From Cylindrodendrum hubeiense (lineage: Eukaryota > Ascomycota > Sordariomycetes > Hypocreales > Nectriaceae): 64,000 bases of DNA. The notes below the pieces were generated by a model, which had not been told where the DNA came from, ran no database searches, and saw nothing but the letters and a program-made list of their open reading frames with translations. A program made the position numbers and the translations under genes. Below, in pieces: positions 30,034 to 39,560 of the stretch (position 1 is the first letter of the stretch; every line of letters starts with the position of its first letter). The stretch lies in contig JAANBB010000050.1 in the NCBI GenBank assembly GCA_014621425.1, forward strand, positions 1-64,000. Reading direction: 5' to 3'.

Positions 30034-31442
30034 CAATAGCCATAGACCGACTACATGGAAATTAATAGGATCTGTCGCAGGTTTGTTCTATCCTCAGAGA
30101 ACAAATATACGGGAACTCATCAACCAATTGGTTTTCACATCTAGTACTACACCCGGATCGTACTGTCATCAAACCACACTGTGTCAGTACATTGCAGTCC
30201 CGTAGTTTGGGATCATCTTCTAAGCGTTGGGGTGAAGAAGGTGAGCTTGGACGCAATGACAGAGCTCGGCATTGTCGATAGTTATGTTGTTCCTAGATGG
30301 ATGCGTAAGGGAGCCTCACCATACTATTGTTATGTGAAAGATTTATGATTTCAGCCTGCCTGTGTAACAGATTTACATCTCAAAAGTCTTGTATAAATAC
30401 CTCCCGTACCTCCTACTTCCGGAGCACACCAACGATTCATATCAAGGGTTATTCTGTGTATTTAAATGGGGTATGACCAACACGCGCTTATTCGTTGCCC
30501 ATTTACTCCAAACTGTTCGTTAAAACTTCGATCTCACAATGCCTCATGTGTTTAAAAAGAGGAGATAGCCGGGAAGTCTCTTATGCGCTCTAGATGTCAA
30601 CATGCCCCCCTCCAGGGCTAGTTACTACGGTTTCAAGGAAGAAAAATACTGCCACGGTCTTTAGTCCAAGGATTAGAGTTGAGGATACTCTGCTGCGGCA
30701 TAATCCTCTATTACAGAAAGCAGACTCAAGAAACCATCCTATGTCGACTCATGTTCTTTGACTACTGTCATCGAAAGTTGGCAAACAACCTCCTAGACCA
30801 GGTAAATTTTATCGACACAGTGCCAGAGTGAAGTCTTCGCCTGGGTTGCCCGCTAATCAAGTATAGAGTGAATGGAAGAAATCACTACCGCAATAATATT
30901 CAGGCTAACAATCCGAGGCGTAGAAGAAATATGACCAGACTACATGCAATACATTAGTAGGTGGAATTGTTTATCTTCATTTCATGCATATTTTTGTTGA
31001 TCGCTCTAACTGAGAACGGCTAATTACCTATGTAATGACTTATCGCCTTACCTTGAACCTCCGAGTATCAAATTAGGCTTGCCCAGCATCAGGTTTGATA
31101 TTACTTTTTGCAATACAACAGGATCCTGCATCGTGTCAGACGGAGGGGTCGGGCTAACTGCGATAACTACCTAAGGAAAGAAGGTCGGCCACCGCAGCCT
31201 CGAGGGCCTGGTAGATCAGACATCTTCGTCATGACCAATTCGATACCAAAAGTCAGAGATAACAGTGATAACACTGTTATTATGATCAATTCGAGCAGTT
31301 TGTCGTTGAATAGAGCCTCGTCGACGTATATTAAGTGCTTACGCATGACTGGTGAAAATAAAGCATTTGTATGCTGCTACCGTATCTAACCACCTTGCCC
31401 ACCGCTAGACTGTGATACCGGGGTCTCGCTTGAAAGCAATAG
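30034..31442. other. Intergenic region of 1.4 kb
   Basis: Short broken frames only. Nothing recognised on either strand. Confidence 0.4.
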
Positions 31443-32048
31443 TCAAAATGGATGCCAATTAATGAGCAAATTTAACGCTGGCTCGTTGTCGATATCTTTT
31501 GCCATAGCAGTCAGCCGTGTCTTGAGGCGATCCGGTTGTGGCAGCTTACTGTCCGATAGCTTTGACTTCGGTCGCACATCTTGGTACTGGATCAGGGTTT
31601 TTCCCAGCATTTCTGCTCTATCTGGCAGACGCACTTGTGCCAGGGCTATGTGCCAGAGGGCGAGTGCGCCTAAATTGGGGTCCTGGTTGACGAGTGTATC
31701 TATGTCGAGCAAGGACAATGCAATCAGCATGCGGCGGGCGTACTTGTCGATCTTTCCTTTCTCAACCGTCTCATGTGTGATGAATTTGTACGAGCCGCGT
31801 GCAACTTCAATAGGTATGGATGATCTCAGGCTGCCGCCGTAGAAGCCCTTGACGCCCGCAGGGACTTCAATCTCTCCGCCCGGCTCTAACACCTTGACCC
31901 ACTGGTCCACGATTTGCGTCGGCATCTCGCCGCCAAAGTGATCATTCGCTATCATGTCACGCAGTGTGTCCAGATGTTTGAGGTAACTTTCTTGGGGTTT
32001 GAGTTCCTCATCTGCGATGTTTGTTGACATTGGTGGTGTGTCACTCAT
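31443..32048 (-). CDS. Hypothetical protein, possibly 5'-incomplete
   Basis: An intronless 201-aa hydrophilic protein of unknown family. It contains LKHLDTLRDMIANDHFGGEM and KGFYGGSLRSSIPIEVARGS and is mostly helical with no membrane segment or signal peptide. The chosen ATG (32048) is the first in frame, but the same frame stays open and coding-like upstream to about 32199 (SEDLTSLRQNAIKVSE, then GLSADLSTHSTSKGFEVAEL) without another ATG. Either the start lies in an unrecognised upstream exon or the gene was truncated at its 5' end. It sits in a zone of decayed genes, which favours truncation, though the ORF itself carries no stop. Confidence 0.5.
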   Translation of the reverse strand: MSDTPPMSTNIADEELKPQESYLKHLDTLRDMIANDHFGGEMPTQIVDQWVKVLEPGGEIEVPAGVKGFYGGSLRSSIPIEVARGSYKFITHETVEKGKIDKYARRMLIALSLLDIDTLVNQDPNLGALALWHIALAQVRLPDRAEMLGKTLIQYQDVRPKSKLSDSKLPQPDRLKTRLTAMAKDIDNEPALNLLINWHPF

Positions 32049-32539
32049 TGTCTCGTATTTGCCGCCGAGTTCTGCCACTTCGAATCCTTTAGATGTGCTG
32101 TGCGTCGATAGATCTGCCGAAAGACCTTCAGAGAGATGTATGTCGCAGGTTTCACTGACTTTTATTGCGTTTTGACGAAGCGAAGTGAGATCCTCGGATC
32201 ATGTGAGACGCAACTGTTAGGCCGCTATTTCTGAATTCAACTGCATGATTGGTTGGTTCTTAAAGCCAACCCCACCATATTGGAGGAGTGGTACGCTTAC
32301 GACAGCTGCCTAAAAGAGCTTCCTTACTAGAGGAATATAATTGCGATTGCATCTGGTAACTGTTGAATTCAACCCTGTCCCGTGAAATAAAGGTTGAACT
32401 TGCACAGACCCTCATATATCGATATCGCGATATTAGCTAGAAGAGTAGGACTGGCGAAAACTCCTCACAAGGAAAAGAGGGGCTGAAGATATCTCAAATA
32501 TTAAATTCAGGGGGCAGTGCAGCAGGCAGATAATTGAGA
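32049..32539. other. Intergenic stretch between hypothetical gene and MFS relic
   Basis: The first ~150 bp continue the open frame of the minus-strand hypothetical gene without a start codon. The rest shows nothing coding. Confidence 0.35.
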
Positions 32540-33009
32540 GTCTTGATGATCTTATCTGGAGCAGGGATTGCTGATACTCTCCCAATCGGCGATGCCATGG
32601 AGCTGCATAGAGATGAAGCCACCTGGAAAGCCGCTGCTTATCCGTATGTTGACTCATCCCCAGCTACGAATGGTGACTTACGAACAGTCTTGTAGGATGG
32701 CGCAAGGTGCATTCGTGCTCGCAGGATGACGCATAGGGGGACTCTTCGGCCATAAACGCACTTTGAATCATGCTGCGACTTGGTGCGTGATTTGGCATCT
32801 CGTCAGTGGATCCATGCCGAACCTCATCGGCCTCGCGTTTGCCAGGGGCCTTGCCGGAGCCGGTGGAGCTTTCATGGTCCCTATCACCGTCGCACTTCTA
32901 ACAATCAATATACCACCTGGAAAGACTCGAAACATCGCAATGGGTCTATTTGGAGCAATGGCACCCAGTGGCGCTGCAGGAGGAACCGTTTTCGGCGCCA
33001 TCTTCACGT
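32540..33009 (+). pseudogene. Truncated DHA2-type MFS transporter relic
   Basis: The frame begins without an ATG at VLMILSGAGIADTLPIGDAM and passes EATWKAAAYP. It can splice from 32644 to 32695 and continues AQGAFVLAG, a TGA stop (32727-32729) at the place of a conserved Gly, then RIGGLFGHKRT. LAFARGLAGAGGAFMVPITV and MGLFGAMAPSGAAGGTVFGA follow, and the relic ends at a stop right after IFT. These are the A- and C-like motifs of DHA2 transporters in correct order, covering helices 1-5 only. The N-terminus and the last nine or so helices are missing. It is a fragment with one nonsense mutation. Confidence 0.72.
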
Positions 33010-33727
33010 AGGCATCCCGTGAGACTCAAAGTATACATACATGCTTTATATATCTCCTCAGTTTGCCATCAATTATCTGAATCTATGTTGGCACCCCATT
33101 TTGCTACCACACTCCACCACGGATGACGCTTTGCAAGGTCAATTATGACGAGAACCTTCAGTCGATCGGAGCATCATACGGAAATCAAGAGGTCAGATAA
33201 TGCAGAATTTGAAGGCTCTTGGTTTCTATGTGAGTAAATAAATAAATGAAAACGACCCTAAAGTCACGGATTGGATGAGAGGCAAATCAACTAAAGTCAT
33301 GCTGGTAAACTGTTGAATGAAGCTGATGAGGCTGAGTGATTTTAAATAAAAGTATCACTGCAAAAGACAAGGGTAAGGACTGACATAATATGGAAGGGTA
33401 CTTTATATAATTGGTGGTTACCCATAGACTAGGATCGAGATCTGATTCTCCGCATAAAATTAAACGGACGGTTTATCGAAATGCATTTTGACAATTCCTG
33501 ACGCTAATATTCGGGAAAAGCTTCCTAAAGAGACATCACGCAAGCACTCCGCACAGAATTGGACACCAAGGAATGATACTAGCTGTATAGGGGTCTAGTG
33601 CAAGAGGCACGATAGCGGGTTAGATGGCCAGGCTCATGAGTAGTAAACTATAAAATATTCGCCCTAAAGACAGATAAGAGCATTTTAGACTTGCAAGCCC
33701 CTGCAGACACCATCTTTCATTTCCATC
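33010..33727. other. AT-rich intergenic region
   Basis: Frames are short and AT content is high from 33190 to 33480. This is the promoter side of the dehydrogenase gene. No feature recognised. Confidence 0.4.
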
Positions 33728-34774
33728 ATGTCTCTTCCTGATATACCGACTGAAACGAAGCACCACGTTGTTTTCTTGGAGGCTGCCAATGCACCGCTTC
33801 CAGATTTCACTTTTCCTCACACGTACCGTCGACACACCCAGACCCAGCTCCATGAGGTTGTGGAGCGTATCAAGGACGCGACAGTTTTGGTCGTGGGAGT
33901 GATTGCGATAACCGCGGAACATCTCGATCACGCACCCAAACTGCAGTGCATCGCCATCACCGCGACAGGCTGCGAATGGCTAGATCGGCGCGTGTTTGCC
34001 GAGAGGGGCATCACCGTGGTGAACTGTCCCCAGAGCAATGTCGAGGCGGTCGGTGAACATTTCCTCTCGCTGTATTTTTCGGCTCGCAAAAAAGTCGTTG
34101 AAGTCCACAATGCGATCACTGGTCCGGAAAAGCAATGGTTGAAAGATGTCTCCCTCACGCCGCTGTGGGGACAAGGAGCGCCACTCAGTTGTCAACAGGA
34201 GATCCTGGGTATTATTGGATACGGAGCACTCGGTCGCAATATCCATACTCTGGCGAAGGCTGTGGGATTCGGCCAGGTCGTGATTGCAGAACGGAAAGGC
34301 CAAAGCACAGCAAGAGACGGGAGGGTGTTATTTGAAGACCTAATCAAAGACGCCACGACCATTGTCGTGTGCTGCCCCAAGGACCCCGAAACCCTGGGTT
34401 TGATCTCTGAGCCAGAATTACATCTCATGAAGCGAGAAACACTGCTTATAAATATATCCAGAGGAGGGGTTGTGTGCGAGCAAGCATTAGCGACTGCTCT
34501 TAAAGAAGGGAGAATCTTTGGGGCTGCCGTCGACGTCCTCGAGACAGAGCCTGGTGGTGTTGGTACCACCCCGCTGCTCCCAGATATTACCAAAGGAGAA
34601 GAAAAAGTGCCAAACTTGACGATAAGCGGCCATGTGGCGTGGTTTTCTCAAAAGACTGTTGAAAATCTGAAGCGGTTACTAAAACTGGGAATCGAGGGAT
34701 ATGTATTGGACTCGCTGTTAGACCCGTCATCGAAGCCGACGGTTCTTGTACATAAAGGCAAGGTGTGGAGATAA
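33728..34774 (+). CDS. D-isomer-specific 2-hydroxyacid dehydrogenase
   Basis: An intronless 348-aa cytosolic NAD(P)-dependent enzyme that should interconvert 2-keto and D-2-hydroxy acids. The catalytic domain flanks a Rossmann domain with Gly164-x-Gly166-x2-Gly169 (GIIGYGALGRN). The catalytic residues are in place: Arg245 in INISRGGVV, Glu274 in DVLETEP, and His302 in SGHVAWFS. The residue after the last Rossmann strand (IAERKG) lacks the usual Asp, so NADP could be used. Length is typical (about 330-350). The ATG is preceded by a short leader with CATC. It stands at the left edge of the catabolic zone, pointing the same way as the aldolase. The substrate (glyoxylate, hydroxypyruvate or another keto acid) cannot be deduced. 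Confidence 0.92.
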   Translation: MSLPDIPTETKHHVVFLEAANAPLPDFTFPHTYRRHTQTQLHEVVERIKDATVLVVGVIAITAEHLDHAPKLQCIAITATGCEWLDRRVFAERGITVVNCPQSNVEAVGEHFLSLYFSARKKVVEVHNAITGPEKQWLKDVSLTPLWGQGAPLSCQQEILGIIGYGALGRNIHTLAKAVGFGQVVIAERKGQSTARDGRVLFEDLIKDATTIVVCCPKDPETLGLISEPELHLMKRETLLINISRGGVVCEQALATALKEGRIFGAAVDVLETEPGGVGTTPLLPDITKGEEKVPNLTISGHVAWFSQKTVENLKRLLKLGIEGYVLDSLLDPSSKPTVLVHKGKVWR

Positions 34775-35571
34775 TTTAGACTATGAGATTATACAAACAA
34801 TCGATTATTTTCCTGCCATTATCCCATTCTGGTGATATAACGGGAGGGCAGCTGGTAAAATGGAAGCACCCCGAATCGAGGTGAGGGATCACAGTATATC
34901 GTGCTCCAAAACCTTGTAGTAATGCGCGCTGTAGAAGCTTGTAAATTATCTAACATGAGTCCTCTCGCGGACTATTGGGCATAGTTGCCCAGACACGCTG
35001 GTCGAGCAGTCCCTGTGATTCCGTACAAGAGCGAGGTTTTCAATTGTTCCATAAAGGAGCTCTTCTATAGATGAAGATAGACGTCGCGCGTCATGTCCGT
35101 CAGTTATCTTCACGCGCGCGCGCACCCCGCATTCGGCACATTAACCAGGGTCTGTAAAAGGATCAAGCTTGGGTACGAAGCTCCAAGAATCCACAGCCAG
35201 TACCCGATCTTTTTCGTCCCGGTGTTCCGAACTCGCCACTCGCCACCCACTTGGTGCGCAAGTGGGGTAGAAGAGCCAGCGCCAGGGAATGTAAGGCCGA
35301 AGGTGATTCGGCTTAGCTTGCCATTTGAGTCATTGAGAAATCTCTGGCCACTCGCGATGCCGGGGCACTCTCGGGATCAAAACCTGAAGGTAGGGATTAC
35401 TAACACCATGCAAGATAAATATTGTCGCGTATCTGCCGAGGTGAGATTTGTTATCATCCGCCACTCCTAGCCCATTCTCTAATCAGTGCCTCTGGTTCCC
35501 AATTCTCGCACCAGAGTATCGATTCAACAACGGCCTTACGGGTTTGAGTTTACGAGACTTCCTCAGCAGGT
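34775..35571. other. Intergenic region of 0.8 kb
   Basis: Promoter side of the aldolase gene. A run of alternating purine-pyrimidine CACGCGCGCGCGCAC lies at 35111-35125. Nothing coding recognised. Confidence 0.4.
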
Positions 35572-36474
35572 ATGGCGCCGCACTCTAGCACCGATCTGTC
35601 ACCTACGACAGATGTCGACCGAATCTCGACAAAGAATAATTGGGTGCCGCATGCTAAGATAGAGCAAACTGCTCTCGAGGCGCTCTCCCAAGGCGTTCCC
35701 CTGGCCGGCATTCCCAAGTTCCCTTCGTTCCACGAGGAGCGCACCCATATCTTGGAACATATGGCCGCAGCATTTCGGATCTTCGCTCGCAATGGATACA
35801 ACGAGGGGATGTCCGGCCACATCTCGGTTCGCGATCCCGAGAACATCCATACTTTCTGGACAAACCCTCTGGGCCGCCCGTGGCCTCTGATGCGCGCTTC
35901 CGACATGATCCTCGTCAACTACAGTGGCCAGGCCGTGGGAGGCAACATGAGCCGTCCGTCAAACGCTGCTGGGTTCTTGATTCATAGCGCCCTGCACAGG
36001 GCTCGGCCCGATGTGAATGCTGCCTGCCATACTCATTCGATTTATGGAAAGGCTTGGTCTACGTTCGGCAGGCCGCTTGAGATGATCAGCCAGGATGCTT
36101 GCATATTCTATGGCAAGGCCCAGGCTGTGTATGAGGATTTTGGAGGCGTAGTCTTCGACGAAGACGAGGGTCAAAGACTTGCTGATTCTCTGGGAGCAGA
36201 GGGTAAGGTGATGACATTGGCAAACCATGGTCTCCTGACAGTGGGCCAAACCGTTGACGAGGCAGCATACTTGTTTACATTGATGGAGAAGAGTTGTCAG
36301 ATTCAACTGCTTGTTGAAGCCGCTGCCGCCAATGGAATCCCAAAGCGGATTGTCGATGATGCCGTTGCAGCATACACGTTCAAAATGACTTCAAGCCCGG
36401 ACAGCTTATACTGTGAGTTTCAACCAGAATTTGAAGTCGAGGACGTTTTGTGCAACGGGGATTTTAGGAAGTGA
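35572..36474 (+). CDS. Class II aldolase/adducin domain protein
   Basis: An intronless 300-aa protein made almost wholly of the class II aldolase/adducin fold. The zinc-binding histidines are recognisable: His153 and His155 in ACHTHSIYG and His219 in LANHGLL. NEGMSGHISVRDPE near residues 77-90 is the usual N-terminal block. The position before the zinc pair that holds the catalytic Glu in fuculose-phosphate aldolase reads Ala-Gly here (RPSNAAGFLIHS), so a standard retro-aldol reaction is not assured. Fungal members of this type are widespread and mostly uncharacterised; some act in sugar-acid or aromatic pathways. It follows the hydroxyacid dehydrogenase on the same strand and is convergent with the Zn2Cys6 regulator. 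No introns and a clean ATG. Confidence 0.9.
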   Translation: MAPHSSTDLSPTTDVDRISTKNNWVPHAKIEQTALEALSQGVPLAGIPKFPSFHEERTHILEHMAAAFRIFARNGYNEGMSGHISVRDPENIHTFWTNPLGRPWPLMRASDMILVNYSGQAVGGNMSRPSNAAGFLIHSALHRARPDVNAACHTHSIYGKAWSTFGRPLEMISQDACIFYGKAQAVYEDFGGVVFDEDEGQRLADSLGAEGKVMTLANHGLLTVGQTVDEAAYLFTLMEKSCQIQLLVEAAAANGIPKRIVDDAVAAYTFKMTSSPDSLYCEFQPEFEVEDVLCNGDFRK

Positions 36475-36758
36475 TATTTTACGGGGATTTAATCGGCGGT
36501 TCCGACATCAGGTACTTTAGCTACATGTGATATAGCGCAAGACGTCGAGAACCGATTCAATGTACAACTTCAACGCCATATGGCGATAATCTATGGCATG
36601 ATGACAGGATAATGAATGTCCCTGGTTCGAATATGATCTCATGGTATTAACTCGTGAACCATGGTCTGCGTATAGGAAGGATCTCTGATCTAGAGTTGGA
36701 AGTGGTGGACTGTAAAGTGAAGGGGGCCAACCAGGTGCTCTTCTGATGTCCAGATACA

Positions 36759-39143
36759 TCATGTTAAAACCAATGCTAGCTGTCGGTCTTTGACAAGATC
36801 CATCCAAGTGATGTTGAAGTTCGATTTCTCTCGCCGCAGTCTCCACAGATCTTGTAGAAAGTCGGCTGCAAAGTCAAAGTTCCACATGCCGCTGAACTTT
36901 GCACAACCTCGCAGGCGTCTGTCGAAGCGAGCCTGCAGGTCGGGATCCAGTGCTTCGGCACCGGCAATAAAACCAGGCCATACAATCCCGCAGTTAACCT
37001 GAGAAAAGTTCCGCTGCTCCTGTTCGAACCCTTCCAGGTTGGTAATGGTCTTCTCAACGTATGGTTGGAGCAGAAATGGATGCAATTGTCGTACTCTACG
37101 ATAGAAGAATATGATGACGGCGTAATGGAATGCAGAAATGAGGTGGTGCATTATGGCACGGCTAGTGAGTGCCGCTACTGGGTTTTCAACCTCGTCATCG
37201 ATGCTATCTTCTTGATCGTTCCACGTGCAGAGCTCGTTTTCGAGATCACTGCAACGGTTTTCCAGGTCCGCTGTCATGGAAAATGCAGGATCCTTGTTCC
37301 GATGCATTGTGATTTCGTTTGCGAGAAATGTTGAGCGGGAGATGAAGGAGAGCAGCTCTTGTGGGAAACCGTAAATCTCTTTAAAGAATGCAGGGTTCGT
37401 TGGGGCGCTGTTTCCCCCCAATTCCCCGAAAAGCCCAAACTCGAAATCCATGTCACAAGACTCGTCAAGATCTCGTCCAAGGCAAAGGCTGTGTGTCCTC
37501 AGTGATGGAAACATCATCTTGTCTAGAGGCCGCGATGAGCTCGCCAGAGGTTGTTTTTCCGAGGGGTACATGTAAGTGCTTTCTTCAATGACCCGAAGAA
37601 ATAGATAGATGGCGTGAAGTAACTTCACCTTCTTGGACTTGTATACTTTCGGCACACCTCGAAGACTGACGAACAACTCGGCGTTGAGTAAGAAGGACCG
37701 AGCCTCTTGCTGCTGGCCAGTGACGACCTTATAAATTTGCCATGGTTAGCTTCGTCTCCGCTCACACAATAGCAATAGCTGGAGGAACTTACAGTGATGG
37801 TCACCATTGTCAAAATAGCCATGAGAATATCCTTGTACTTTGAGCTCTTCTCTCCAGTCAACTCTGTTTCGCAGGTCCATTCGAGTTCTTTTTTTGCCCC
37901 GCGCCAGAACCCCTCGCCGACATTTCGCCAGTAAGTCGTGCTATTCGGTTGTTCTCGGTAAATATTGTCCCAGTTGAAGGCGCTGACTGCCAGTATTGAG
38001 TACAAAAGTGACATGGGAGCATGTTTCGTCTTGTTGAATATGGTCAATTCCGAAAGAGCGGAGAGAGCACGCGGGAAATGTAAGATGCTCCACGGCGACT
38101 TGCGGACGCGGAGGGGAGAGAAGAGCTTTCCCATTTGAGACTTGTAGTGCTGGAGAAGGAAGTTTGCGTGAGTGCATACAGATGTATCGAGGCGTTGATC
38201 AGGGCCATAGTTGATATGTGAATCAAGAGGAGAAGGCGCTGCCTGAATAGCATCGACTGACGGGGATCGGAGGATCATGGTGTATGAAGACAGGTCCAGA
38301 GCAGGGTCTTGGTCGTTATCGACAGCTGCCAGCATTTCTTCAAAAGACGGCAGATCGGAAACATCCAATCCTGGCTCATCCCAGGAGGAAGGGCTGGGTA
38401 GGTCGGTGATCTCTGGAATGGGGACATGCTGCACGTCGGCTGGGATGGGGTCCAACCGAGCCAGCGGTAACGACAGAGAATGGTCAGACGCCTTGGAAGT
38501 TGCCCCATCATGCGCTCGAAAGACCGAGAATGGACCGCGCAGAGGGAGTTCGCATGTCTGACGCGCATAGTCCGAATCTAGGTTGCTCAATACCTGGTCT
38601 ATTTCACTCCAACCAACCACCTGCTGTATCTGGTTGGACATGGCCGCTCGCTCCGGCTCTTTGATCGAATATCAGCATAGGTCATTCCACGCGCAGGTTT
38701 CATCATGGCTGTAACTCAGCTGACGCAATAGAGCACAGTTTCCATACCTGTGAAGAGTATACGGCGACTGTGGCCGCCATCATTCTGTCTGGCATCGTTT
38801 GGGGGCGCAGATCCATCTGGTGCGTAGTGAACAAAGCGAATCTTGGCCACATAGCCGCCACAGACGAGAGCAGACCGCGAACATTGGCCGCAGAGTGGAT
38901 GGGCCTCGTCGCACTTGACCTTGCGGGTTCTACATGTCAGGCAACCCCCGAAGGAACGGACCTCGTGCCTGAGACGGCCCTGCCCTGGCCTTTCTCATGG
39001 TGCGTTTTCTGAGGCCGGGAATCTTGATCTGGGGAATGGCTGGTCTCGGGATTACTTGCAGTCTGTTGCAGGATCTGCTGGATGGCCTGGTCGAATTAGT
39101 AATGTCAAAGAGCTGATAGCTACGGGTCTCCAGGATGGATCAT
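36759..39143 (-). CDS. Zn(II)2Cys6 transcription factor with fungal regulator domain
   Basis: Five exons in transcript order (39124-39143, 39056-39086, 38748-38979, 37793-38658, 36759-37727) give 705 aa. Cys30, 33, 40, 47, 50 and 57 (GCLTCRTRKVKC, then PLCGQC and LVC) form the zinc cluster. YVAKIRFVHYAPDG follows, and a large C-terminal region resembles the Fungal_trans_2 type (LRALSAL-like helices, EEST...SSRPLDKM, FHYAVIIFFYRRV). The cluster exon joins the main exon with G/AG forming Glu. The two small 5' exons are my best model; the first intron is only 37 nt, so the exact start is uncertain, and the long frame starting at 38641 lacks the zinc cluster. It is divergent from a DAL5-type permease 418 bp away, its likely target. 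Confidence 0.8.
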
Positions 39144-39560
39144 GACTAGGGTGTCATGCGATTCCCCTGGCAAGACGGCTATTTCCGGTTAGACAACGGG
39201 AGCTAGCGGTTTTCCGTTGAGATATACGGAGCACAGCATCATGATTCCTTATCCATCCAATCAGACGGAGAGGCTAGGGTCCCTTATCTTCTCGGAGAAA
39301 CCTTCCATCACACTCCAGAATTAGCTTTCCAGACCAATCTAACCTGTGCACGGCTTCCCCGTGAATCTCGCCCCCATGCCATGTACGATATGGGGTGCAG
39401 ACAAATGTGGAGTGAGATTGGTGAGAGCCATCGTCAGCTCTGCTGGTATATAACACGTCAATGCGATCTTCCAACAACTCCATCAATCTCAACATCGTTC
39501 TATTGAGCATCAGTGACCCGCCCTTGCATTATAGTTTCCGAAACGGCTACTCTACTCGCA
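39144..39560. promoter_or_regulatory. Divergent promoter of regulator and permease
   Basis: About 420 bp separate the Zn2Cys6 regulator and the permease. The stretch around 39280-39290 contains CTTATCTTC, which on the minus strand reads AGATAAG, a good GATA (AreA-type) site. That would fit nitrogen control of a permease. Confidence 0.35.

Noticed and set aside
35093..35470. 125-codon open frame before the aldolase gene
   Set aside because: No recognisable domain and a GC-repeat biased start; it looks like promoter sequence.
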